Shown: positions 17,199 through 25,273 of the stretch, one piece after another | How positions within the stretch are numbered: position 1 is the stretch's first letter | Layout: each line of letters opens with the position of its first letter | Source: Fluviicola sp. | Lineage (GTDB): Bacteria; Bacteroidota; Bacteroidia; Flavobacteriales_D; Crocinitomicaceae | Reading direction: 5' to 3' | Assembly: GCA_002734085.1 (NCBI GenBank) | Contig: NVXV01000008.1 | Span: 106,268 to 170,267, forward strand | Length of the DNA stretch: 64,000 bases | Notes under the pieces: model-generated | Told to the model about the DNA's origin: nothing | What the model saw: the letters and a program-made list of their open reading frames with translations, nothing else | Database searches by the model: none | Program-made: the position numbers and the translations under genes

Positions 17199-18653
17199 AT
17201 GTCAGAACAAGTAAGGAAATTAGAACCAAACGCATTGTGGAATCATTTTGGAGACTTAAACGCCGTACCTAGACCAAGTAAAAAAGAAGAAAGAGTTATC
17301 CAGTTTATGGTAGACTTTGGTAAAAACTTGGGTTTAGAAACACATACAGATAAAATAGGTAACATAATCATTAAAAAGCCTGCAACATCTGGGATGGAGG
17401 ATCGTCAAACGGTTATTCTTCAGTCTCACGTTGACATGGTTCACCAGAAAAACAACGATACAGATTTTGACTTCGACAAAGAAGGAATCAAAATGGTGGT
17501 TGATGGTGACTGGGTAAAAGCGGAAGGAACTACACTTGGTGCTGATAATGGACTTGGGGTGGCTACAATAATGGCGTTACTTTCTTCTGACGATATTCCT
17601 CATCCAGCTTTAGAAGCTATGTTTACAGTGGATGAGGAGACAGGAATGACCGGAGCTAAGGAGTTGGATCCTAGCTTTTACGATGGAACAATCTTGTTGA
17701 ACTTAGATACAGAAGACGATGATGAATTAAGTATCGGTTGTGCTGGTGGAATAGACACTAATACACGCTATGAATATGAAGAGTTATATTCTTTAGAAGA
17801 TGTTCAGGCTTACCGTGTTGAGATCAAAGGACTGAAAGGAGGTCACTCGGGAATGGATATCGACAAAGGTCGCGCAAATGCAAATAAGTTAATGGCTCGT
17901 TTTATTTACGAAGCGGGTATGGATGTGATGCTTCATTCTTTTGATGGTGGAGGCTTAAGAAACGCTATTCCACGGGAAGCAGTAGCTGTAGTTTCTGTAT
18001 TGACTTTAGATCAAGATAATTTCGAATCATTTGTAAAGAAAATAAAAGATGAGCTTTATACAGAGTTTGATCCAGTTGAACCTAATTTAACAATTGAACT
18101 TACTAAAGTTGACACGCCAGATAAGATGGTTTCAGGTTATGAACGCGAGAAAATGATCCGTTCGTTATATGCATTGCATAATGGTGTCTTTAAATTGAGT
18201 TTAAAATTTGAAGGGTTAGTTGAAACGTCTTCATCATTAGCTCGTGTTTCAATTAAAAACGGACTTTTCGAAACTAAATCGTTGCAACGAAGTAGCGTTG
18301 AATCTACAAAAAAGGATGTTGCAAATACGATTAAGTGTTCTTTCGAGTTGATGGGAGCAGAGGTAGAACAAACGGGTGATTATCCTGGTTGGGAGCCTAA
18401 TCCAGACTCAGCTATTCTGAAGACAATGACTAAAATGTATAAAGATCGATTTAATAAAGATCCAAAAGTACAAGCGTGTCACGCAGGATTGGAGTGTGGT
18501 ATTTTAGGAACACACCTTCCAAATGTAGATATGATTTCCTTCGGGCCAAATATTCGTCACGCTCACTCACCAGACGAATGTGCGCAAATTAGCTCGACTA
18601 AAAAGTTTTGGGATTTCTTACTTGATGTATTGAAAGAAACTCCGAAAAAATAA
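17199..18653 (+). CDS. pepD: Aminoacyl-histidine dipeptidase (beta-Ala-His/Xaa-His dipeptidase)
   Basis: A di-zinc M20C peptidase of 484 residues that cleaves Xaa-His and other dipeptides. Metal and catalytic motifs are intact: QSHVDMVHQKN (His/Asp), GADNGLGVA (bridging Asp), and DEETGMTGAKEL (general base Glu). The dimerisation lid follows from about residue 205 (GLKGGHSGMDI). A late CHAGLECGI segment supplies a ligand Glu. It begins 22 bases after ettA and ends one base before the DUF3820 gene. Confidence 0.94.
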   Translation: MSEQVRKLEPNALWNHFGDLNAVPRPSKKEERVIQFMVDFGKNLGLETHTDKIGNIIIKKPATSGMEDRQTVILQSHVDMVHQKNNDTDFDFDKEGIKMVVDGDWVKAEGTTLGADNGLGVATIMALLSSDDIPHPALEAMFTVDEETGMTGAKELDPSFYDGTILLNLDTEDDDELSIGCAGGIDTNTRYEYEELYSLEDVQAYRVEIKGLKGGHSGMDIDKGRANANKLMARFIYEAGMDVMLHSFDGGGLRNAIPREAVAVVSVLTLDQDNFESFVKKIKDELYTEFDPVEPNLTIELTKVDTPDKMVSGYEREKMIRSLYALHNGVFKLSLKFEGLVETSSSLARVSIKNGLFETKSLQRSSVESTKKDVANTIKCSFELMGAEVEQTGDYPGWEPNPDSAILKTMTKMYKDRFNKDPKVQACHAGLECGILGTHLPNVDMISFGPNIRHAHSPDECAQISSTKKFWDFLLDVLKETPKK

Positions 18654-18654
18654 A

Positions 18655-18870
18655 ATGACCAACAGAGAAGAACTGGTCAAATTGGCCAATATGAGAATGC
18701 CCTTTGGGAAATTCAAAGGGCGTTTTTTGGTTGATGTCCCTGAGCCATATTATGTATGGTATCGTGGTAAAGGTTTTCCTCAAGGGAAACTAGGCGAACA
18801 AATGCAGTTGATGTACGAAATTAAAGTAAATGGTTTGGAGGAGTTGATTCGGCCGCTGGTGAATCGATAA
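18655..18870 (+). CDS. DUF3820 family protein
   Basis: A 71-residue protein with the family hallmark MPFGKFKGRFLVDVPEPYYVWY, close to full length of DUF3820. The family is widespread in proteobacteria and Bacteroidetes and is sometimes labelled quorum-sensing-regulated virulence factor; its biochemical role is unknown. It begins one base after the pepD stop, so it is translationally coupled with it. Confidence 0.85.
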   Translation: MTNREELVKLANMRMPFGKFKGRFLVDVPEPYYVWYRGKGFPQGKLGEQMQLMYEIKVNGLEELIRPLVNR

Positions 18871-18893
18871 ATATTTAAATACATTTTTTAAAT

Positions 18894-19322
18894 ATGAGAA
18901 ATAATTGTAAACTGTTAATGCTAGTAATTTTAATCTCAGCTTGCGTAAGTCAAAATGAAGCTGATAATACTGATTCTAAAGTGAATAATTATGAGGTAAT
19001 TCATACCTTTAAAGATGAAAAAGACTCTTTGTTTGCGAATGTTTATGCTCACTCTGTTGAAAATAACATTTACGATTCAATTGTAATTACTGATTTAGAT
19101 AGTAATTTCGACGACTTTATTTACGAAATTAAATGGAATAAACTTTCGAATCGTGATGGGCTTGACTTAGTTGGAAGTTCTGATTTTTATGGGTATGACC
19201 TAAAGTTTGAAAAGGATTTCTTTAGAATTGTTATGCTAGATTCTAATAAAGAATATACTTCGGATGAATTAACCATTTCTTGGAAAAAAGAAAAGAATCA
19301 ATTTGAGATTTTAAAATATTAA
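18894..19322 (+). CDS. Hypothetical small lipoprotein
   Basis: A 142-residue protein that I do not recognise. It has a lipoprotein signal peptide with lipobox ILISAC (Cys17), followed by a hydrophilic, acidic region of alternating strands. No catalytic motif is apparent. It lies 24 bases after DUF3820. A dispersed repeat follows it. Confidence 0.65.
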   Translation: MRNNCKLLMLVILISACVSQNEADNTDSKVNNYEVIHTFKDEKDSLFANVYAHSVENNIYDSIVITDLDSNFDDFIYEIKWNKLSNRDGLDLVGSSDFYGYDLKFEKDFFRIVMLDSNKEYTSDELTISWKKEKNQFEILKY

Positions 19323-19394
19323 GTTCAAAATATCAATTAGAGTCTATTGCTTTAGATGAATCGATAAATATCTAAACTTTAATCGTTATATCAA

Positions 19395-19504
19395 GTCGCA
19401 TAGCGACGTAAGATTCCATATCTGTGGACTTCAGTCCGCAGCTAATAGATTGAAACGAAAAATATTTTTGCCGCTAATTTTGTCTCAAAATTCGTGACAA
19501 AAAA
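19395..19504. repeat. Three-hairpin palindromic repeat, copy R1
   Basis: In the 328-base gap before purL. Hairpin A is GTCGC-ATA-GCGAC (19395-19407). Hairpin B is CTGTGGACT/AGTCCGCAG (19422-19441). Tail C (19465-19504) reads TTTTTGCCGC, then hairpin AATTTT-GTCTC-AAAATT (19476-19492), then CGTGACAAAA. The same A-B-C order with different stem sequences occurs at R2 and R3, so structure is conserved while stem sequence changes. The remainder of the gap (19323-19394, 19505-19586) shows no gene. Confidence 0.65.
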
Positions 19505-19586
19505 CTCCTTCATAACCAATCATTCGTAAAAAATAACCACCAACTCTAAAATGTTAATATCATTTCATATATACTCATCCATAATC

Positions 19587-19617
19587 TTGTACTTTTCCTA
19601 CAATTAGAGTAAACTTG
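19587..19617 (+). promoter_or_regulatory. Predicted purL promoter
   Basis: TTG (19587-19589), a 20-base spacer and TAAACTTG (19610-19617; one mismatch to TAnnTTTG) lie 33 bases before the purL ATG. Confidence 0.5.
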
Positions 19618-19650
19618 CATTTTTAAAATTCGAGAAATAAATTTCTGAGC

Positions 19651-22600
19651 ATGATACACTTTTTCGTTAATGCATCTAACACAGTTTATACTGTTCAATC
19701 TCCAAATGAGATCTCTTCAGAGGACGTCCAAAAGCTGAACTGGCTATTTGGAAACGCACAAAAAATCAATGAAACTTCTATAAATAAAACCTTTGTTGGT
19801 CCACGTGCTTCGATGGTTACGCCTTGGAGTACTAATGCAGTTGAGATTACTCAAAATATGGGAATTCAAGGAATTATTAGAATTGAAGAGTTTCAAGAAG
19901 TGGAAGCAGGATTTTCCGACTTTGATCCTATGTTGTCTCAGAAATATGATTCTTTAGAGCAAAATATTTTTGAAATCAATGTTGCTCCTGAACCTATTTT
20001 AGAGATAGATGATATTGAATCCTATAATCAAAAAGAAGGATTGGCATTAAGTCTGGAAGAGGTGAAATATTTGGAAGACTTAGCGGATAAAATCAAAAGA
20101 AAACTAACGGATTCTGAGATTTTCGCTTTTTCTCAAGCGAATTCAGAACACTGTAGACATAAGATATTCAACGGTACTTTCGTCATTGATGGCGAAGAGA
20201 AGCCAGTATCACTTTTTAAATTAATAAGAAAAACATCTGAAACGCATCCAAATGGGATCGTTTCTGCTTATAAAGACAACGTAGCATTCGTAAAAGGACC
20301 TAAAGCAGTTCAATTCGCTCCAAAGAAAGCGGATGTACCAGATTTTTACGCTGAAGCAGATTTTGAGTCTGTTTTGTCTCTCAAAGCTGAAACGCATAAT
20401 TTCCCGACAACTGTAGAACCTTTCAACGGAGCTGCTACGGGTTCAGGTGGAGAAATTAGAGATCGATTAGCGGGTGGACAAGGTTCTTTACCTTTGGCTG
20501 GTACAGCAGTCTATATGACCGCTTACTCTCGATTGGAAGAGAATCGTCGATGGGAACAAAAAGTAGCTGAGCGACCGTGGTTGTATCAAACGCCAATGGA
20601 TATTTTGATCAAAGCTTCTAACGGAGCATCAGATTTTGGAAATAAGTTTGGTCAGCCTTTGATCTCTGGATCGGTTCTGACATTTGAACACGAAGAAGAT
20701 AATCGCAAAGTGGCTTTTGACAAAGTGATTATGCAGGCCGGAGGTATTGGTTATGCAAAACAAAGTCAAGCTTTAAAGAAAGAACCAGCAAAAGGAGATA
20801 GAATTGTTATTCTAGGTGGTGAAAACTATAGAATTGGAATGGGAGGAGCTGCTGTTTCTTCCGCCGATACGGGTGCTTTTGGTTCCGGAATAGAATTAAA
20901 CGCAATACAAAGATCTAATCCAGAGATGCAAAAGCGTGTAGCCAATGCAATCCGTGCTTTGGTGGAAAGTGATGAAAACACAATTGTATCCATTCACGAT
21001 CACGGAGCTGGTGGGCACTTGAATTGTTTGTCTGAGCTAGTTGAAGAAACGGGCGGACATATCGATATCGATAAATTGCCTGTTGGAGATCCAACTTTAT
21101 CAGCAAAAGAAATTATTGGTAACGAATCACAAGAGCGTATGGGACTTGTGATTAGCGAAGAGAACATCAAGAATTTGAGACGTATTTCTGAAAGAGAGCG
21201 TTCACCGATATATGATGTAGGAGTTGTAACGGATGATAATCGTTTTACTTTTGAGTCTTTCAAGACTGGAGAAAAGCCAATGGACTATGATTTGGCTGAT
21301 TTCTTTGGGAGTTCTCCGAAAACAATCATGTCTGATAAAAGCTTGAATCGCAAATATCAGTCTTTAGAATACGATATAAATAAAGTACCAGAATATTTAA
21401 ATGAATTATTGCAATTAGAGGCTGTAGCTTGTAAAGATTGGTTAACAAATAAAGTAGACCGCTGTGTTGGTGGAAGGGTGGCAAAACAACAATGTGCTGG
21501 ATCGTTGCAACTTCCATTGAACAATGTCGGAGTAATGGCATTAGACTTTAAAGGAGTAGAGGGTGTTGCTACAAGTATTGGGCATTCTCCAATTTCAGGA
21601 CTTGTCGATCCTGTAGCTGGTTCAAGAAATTCAATTGGTGAAGCGCTTACAAACTTGGTTTGGGCTCCATTAAAAGATGGTTTAGCTTCTGTATCATTAT
21701 CAGCAAATTGGATGTGGCCTTGTAAAAACGAAGGTGAGGATGCGCGTTTGTATGAAGCAGTAGAAGGATGTTCGAATTTTGCTATAGAAATGGGAATCAA
21801 TATTCCAACAGGGAAAGATTCACTTTCAATGAAGCAAAAATATCCAAATGAAGAAGTGATTGCTCCTGGAACAGTAATTATTTCATCCGTTGGAAATTGT
21901 TCTGATATTAATAAAATCGTAGAACCTGTCCTTAAGAAAGACGGCGGAAGTATTTACTATTTGAATTTTTCTCAAGATAAGTTGAAGCTGGGAGGATCTT
22001 CTTTCGCACAAATACTTAATAAAGTAGGGGATGAAGCATCAACGATTCAAGACTCAGCTTTCTTCAAAAAGGCGTTCAATTTAATGCAAAAGCATATTTT
22101 GGCTGGAAATATTGAAGCAGGTCATGATATTGGTAGTGGTGGATTGATTACAACTTTGTTGGAGCTCACATTCCCTGAAGTTGATCTCGGAGCTAATTAT
22201 GATTTATCGGGACTAGAGGAACAAGACACAGTTAAAGCCTTATTTAACGAGAATATCGGTGTAGTTTTCCAAGCGAATAGTTCTATTGAAGAAGATTTCA
22301 AAAAAGAAGGAATTTCAATTCACAATATAGGAGAGGTAACGAATAACCCTGTTGTAAACATTAGGAATAACTCAGATTCATTTGAATTTAACGTTTCTGA
22401 AATACGTGATATGTGGTATAAAACTTCATTCTTACTAGATCAAAAGCAATCGAAAAACGGAACGGCAAAAGAGCGTTATAGCAATTTTAAAAACCAACCA
22501 CTAAGATTTAATTTCCCATCTGGTTTTGAAGGAAAACTACCATCAACCTCTGGAAATCGACCAAAAGCGGCAATAATACGTGAAAAAGGAAGTAACTCTG

Positions 22601-23316
22601 AACGTGAGATGGCGCATGCGATGTACTTGGCAGGTTTTGACGTAAAGGATGTTCACATGACGGATTTGATTACAGGAAGAGAAACGCTAGAAGATATTCA
22701 ATTTATAGGTGCAGTAGGAGGATTTTCAAATTCTGATGTACTTGGTTCTGCGAAAGGTTGGGCAGGAGCTTTCATGTATAATGAAAAAGCAAATACAGCT
22801 TTAAAGAAATTCTTTGAACGAGAAGATACCTTGTCCGTTGGGATTTGTAATGGTTGCCAGTTATTTATGGAACTTGAGTTAATCCACCCAGAGCACAAAG
22901 AACATGGTAAATTGCACCACAACACTTCTCAAAAACACGAAAGTGGATTTACTTCAGTAAAAATTCAAAAAAATAACTCTGTAATGCTTTCCTCTTTAGA
23001 AGGAGCAACGCTAGGTGTATGGATTTCTCATGGTGAAGGTAAATTCAACCTTCCTATGAGTGAAGATAATTACAATATTGTCGGGAAATATGGTTATGAA
23101 GCGTATCCAGCAAATCCAAATGGATCAGACTTCAATACAGCAATGATGTGCGATAATTCAGGACGTCACTTAGTCATGATGCCACACATTGAGCGCTCAA
23201 TATTCCCTTGGAACTGGGCAAACTATCCAAATAGAAAAGATGAAGTGTCGCCTTGGCTTGATGCATTTGTGAATGCTAGAAAGTGGGTTGAGCAAAAGAA
23301 TAAGCAAAATCTCTAA
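19651..23316 (+). CDS. purL: Phosphoribosylformylglycinamidine synthase, large single-chain form
   Basis: Converts FGAR, ATP and glutamine to FGAM in purine synthesis. At 1221 residues it is the fused PurL-PurQ type. The N-terminal domain is followed by the linker with SQANSEHCRHKIF (about 163-176), two AIRS-like halves with ETHNFPTTVEPFNGAATG and a glycine-rich GGNESQERMG-type segment, and the C-terminal glutamine amidotransferase. The amidotransferase nucleophile is in ICNGCQLF (about 1068), and MPHIERS carries the His. It stands alone with its own promoter and is followed by repeat R2. Confidence 0.97.
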   Translation: MIHFFVNASNTVYTVQSPNEISSEDVQKLNWLFGNAQKINETSINKTFVGPRASMVTPWSTNAVEITQNMGIQGIIRIEEFQEVEAGFSDFDPMLSQKYDSLEQNIFEINVAPEPILEIDDIESYNQKEGLALSLEEVKYLEDLADKIKRKLTDSEIFAFSQANSEHCRHKIFNGTFVIDGEEKPVSLFKLIRKTSETHPNGIVSAYKDNVAFVKGPKAVQFAPKKADVPDFYAEADFESVLSLKAETHNFPTTVEPFNGAATGSGGEIRDRLAGGQGSLPLAGTAVYMTAYSRLEENRRWEQKVAERPWLYQTPMDILIKASNGASDFGNKFGQPLISGSVLTFEHEEDNRKVAFDKVIMQAGGIGYAKQSQALKKEPAKGDRIVILGGENYRIGMGGAAVSSADTGAFGSGIELNAIQRSNPEMQKRVANAIRALVESDENTIVSIHDHGAGGHLNCLSELVEETGGHIDIDKLPVGDPTLSAKEIIGNESQERMGLVISEENIKNLRRISERERSPIYDVGVVTDDNRFTFESFKTGEKPMDYDLADFFGSSPKTIMSDKSLNRKYQSLEYDINKVPEYLNELLQLEAVACKDWLTNKVDRCVGGRVAKQQCAGSLQLPLNNVGVMALDFKGVEGVATSIGHSPISGLVDPVAGSRNSIGEALTNLVWAPLKDGLASVSLSANWMWPCKNEGEDARLYEAVEGCSNFAIEMGINIPTGKDSLSMKQKYPNEEVIAPGTVIISSVGNCSDINKIVEPVLKKDGGSIYYLNFSQDKLKLGGSSFAQILNKVGDEASTIQDSAFFKKAFNLMQKHILAGNIEAGHDIGSGGLITTLLELTFPEVDLGANYDLSGLEEQDTVKALFNENIGVVFQANSSIEEDFKKEGISIHNIGEVTNNPVVNIRNNSDSFEFNVSEIRDMWYKTSFLLDQKQSKNGTAKERYSNFKNQPLRFNFPSGFEGKLPSTSGNRPKAAIIREKGSNSEREMAHAMYLAGFDVKDVHMTDLITGRETLEDIQFIGAVGGFSNSDVLGSAKGWAGAFMYNEKANTALKKFFEREDTLSVGICNGCQLFMELELIHPEHKEHGKLHHNTSQKHESGFTSVKIQKNNSVMLSSLEGATLGVWISHGEGKFNLPMSEDNYNIVGKYGYEAYPANPNGSDFNTAMMCDNSGRHLVMMPHIERSIFPWNWANYPNRKDEVSPWLDAFVNARKWVEQKNKQNL

Positions 23317-23340
23317 GAAAAGTTCTGATCTAAAATTATT

Positions 23341-23534
23341 TAAAGCCAAAGGCTCTATCGCTACGAGTTTCAACCCACGGCTAAGTTCTATAAAAGGAAT
23401 TATTTCTTATTTGACAAGTCCAAACCAGTCCTGTAAGGACGAAACATCATTAACCATGGGTGCTAACCCATGGTTGAAAATTGGAATCAAAAACTCTTTT
23501 GGCGTGATTTTTTGACTCAAAAAACATGACAAAA
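23341..23534. repeat. Three-hairpin palindromic repeat, copy R2 plus a decayed copy
   Basis: Between purL and the LpxR gene (a 347-base gap). The full copy has hairpin A GTCC-TGTAA-GGAC (23428-23440), hairpin B AACCATGGGT/ACCCATGGTT (23452-23475), and tail C (23497-23534) TTTTGGCGTG with a T6/A6 hairpin and CATGACAAAA. Upstream (23341-23390) a remnant shows AGCC-AAA-GGCT followed by an unpaired AACCCACGG half-stem. From 23535 to 23663 I see only AT-rich sequence. Confidence 0.7.
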
Positions 23535-23663
23535 GTATCCTTTGCCAAGATGTTTGTCTATAACTAGATATTTGCGATAATTTGTATCTAATCTGAACTA
23601 GATTAATGCAGCAGTAGTTTTTAAGAATAAAACTATTACCCGATAAAATTCGTATGATATAGT

Positions 23664-24620
23664 ATGAGAAGTATTTTCATTCTAATACTTATATTATTGC
23701 AGCAACAAAGTACTGCACAAAAAATAGAAAGTTTAGGAGCTTTTAGAGATATAAATAGCGATAGATATGTTCGTGTCAATTATGAAAATGATTTGTTTTA
23801 TGGAACTGATAAAAATTACACACAGGGTTTAAACTTAGAGTTGGTTTTACCTTCCATTAGAAAGAACCCAATAAATCATTTATTCTATCAGCCAAAATTA
23901 TCAATCATTCGTTATGGTTTGATCGTCGAACACAATAGTTTTACACCTGATAGATATGACCTGGAAGAAATTCAATATGGAGATAGACCATTTGCTTCAA
24001 CGCTTACGTTTAAAAGTTTTTTAATTGCAATTGACACATTAAAAGCAAGCAGAATAACGTCATCATTGAGTTTGGGTGTTATTGGACCTAATGCTTTTGG
24101 GAATGAAGTTCAGACAGTTATTCATGAAGTGACAGAAAGCTCAATACCAATGGGATGGAAAAATCAAATAAAAAATGATATAGTGATTAATTATGAAATT
24201 GGTTACGAAAAACAACTTTTAAAGTATCGAAATTTATTCTCACTACAAACCAACGTTAATGGTGAGCTTGGAACACTATTAACGAATGCATCTGTTGGTT
24301 TTAATACTGCATTTGGTATTATAAACGCACCATTTTCATCCACGACTATGAGAAACAGTTTTGCACTCTATATTTATGCTCAACCATTGATTGATATAAT
24401 TGGATATGACGCTACTTTACAGGGAGGTCTATTTAATAGAAAGAGTCCTTATACGATTTCATCTGAAAGAATAGAGCGATTCATAGGTCGACTAAATTTT
24501 GGTATTGTTTTCAAATTAAAATCAGTTTACATTGAGTACTCAAGTACCATCCAAACTAAAAGTATTAGTACAGGTTCAGCTTCGAAATGGGCAGGTATTA
24601 AGCTGGGTATTCTTTTATAA
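23664..24620 (+). CDS. LpxR-like lipid A deacylase (DUF2219 family) outer membrane protein
   Basis: Predicted outer-membrane beta-barrel that removes the 3'-acyloxyacyl chain of lipid A. A signal peptide (cleaved after QSTAQ) precedes YENDLFYGTDKNYTQG, the LpxR N-terminal signature with the catalytic Asn/Asp/Thr region. The conserved VIHEVTESSIPMGWKNQIKND block (about 151-171) carries the catalytic His context and GW motif. Length 318 residues is normal. It is monocistronic between repeats R2 and R3. Confidence 0.85.
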   Translation: MRSIFILILILLQQQSTAQKIESLGAFRDINSDRYVRVNYENDLFYGTDKNYTQGLNLELVLPSIRKNPINHLFYQPKLSIIRYGLIVEHNSFTPDRYDLEEIQYGDRPFASTLTFKSFLIAIDTLKASRITSSLSLGVIGPNAFGNEVQTVIHEVTESSIPMGWKNQIKNDIVINYEIGYEKQLLKYRNLFSLQTNVNGELGTLLTNASVGFNTAFGIINAPFSSTTMRNSFALYIYAQPLIDIIGYDATLQGGLFNRKSPYTISSERIERFIGRLNFGIVFKLKSVYIEYSSTIQTKSISTGSASKWAGIKLGILL

Positions 24621-24687
24621 AAAGATTGTAACTAACAAGGTTTCTTTTAACTGTTAATCCTAAAATGCTTCTTTTTTACCTTCAAAA

Positions 24688-24792
24688 GTCCTGTAAGGAC
24701 GAAATATCTTTAACCATGGGTGCTAACCCATGGTTGTTTCAAAAGATAAAGTCATTTTGGCGCGTATTTTTATAAAAAAAATCGTGACAAAA
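24688..24792. repeat. Three-hairpin palindromic repeat, copy R3
   Basis: Between the convergent LpxR and GNAT genes. Hairpin A (24688-24700) and hairpin B (24712-24735) are identical in sequence to those of R2. Tail C (24754-24792) reads TTTTGGCGCG, an imperfect T/A hairpin and CGTGACAAAA. It may double as a transcription stop between convergent genes (inference). Confidence 0.7.
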
Positions 24793-24811
24793 TAAATCTT
24801 CTGCGTGAACC

Positions 24812-25273
24812 TCAATCCTTCACCCCAAAATCCAAATCCTCATTCATCACATTAATAAAGTGAAAGCCTCTTGGTATAAACCCTTGGTTCATATAAAATT
24901 TATGCGCTTTAAAATTATCCGTATAAACATCACAAGCCATCATATTGCAATTTTCATCAGTAGCTTTTTCCTTTAGAAACTTGACAAATTGATCTCCAAT
25001 TCCTTTTGATCGATAGTCTCGTTCAATAATAACATTATCCATTTCGAGATATTTACCTGACCAAATCTTTGTCGCAATCCAAAAGCCAGAAACTCCTACA
25101 ATTCTGTCATTATCATATGCAGCCAGCTGTTTGTAGTTATGTGGGGTAATTTCTTCTAAAAGTTCTTTATACCGGGTAGTTGTAAAGTCTGGATATAAAA
25201 TTTTAAGTAATTGAAATGTTTCAAGCATTTCGTCAACACTTGTTAATTCTTTAAGCGTAATTTCATTATTCAT
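24812..25273 (-). CDS. GNAT family N-acetyltransferase
   Basis: A 153-residue acyl-CoA-dependent acetyltransferase. The acetyl-CoA pyrophosphate loop reads RDYRSKGIGDQF (Q/RxxGxG/A motif, about 85-96), preceded by strand IVGVSGFW and followed by the YTDNFKAHKFYMNQGF motif typical of GNAT C-termini. Substrate unknown. Its start overlaps the end of the S9 peptidase gene by 8 bases, so the two are coupled. Confidence 0.88.
   Translation of the reverse strand: MNNEITLKELTSVDEMLETFQLLKILYPDFTTTRYKELLEEITPHNYKQLAAYDNDRIVGVSGFWIATKIWSGKYLEMDNVIIERDYRSKGIGDQFVKFLKEKATDENCNMMACDVYTDNFKAHKFYMNQGFIPRGFHFINVMNEDLDFGVKD

Noticed and set aside
21357..21800. 147-residue minus-strand frame inside purL
   Set aside because: Antisense shadow of a fully conserved purL region; no promoter box or ribosome-binding region of its own.
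23273..23515. 80-residue plus-strand frame over the purL end and repeat R2
   Set aside because: It overlaps the purL C-terminus and encodes the repeat; composition is not protein-like.
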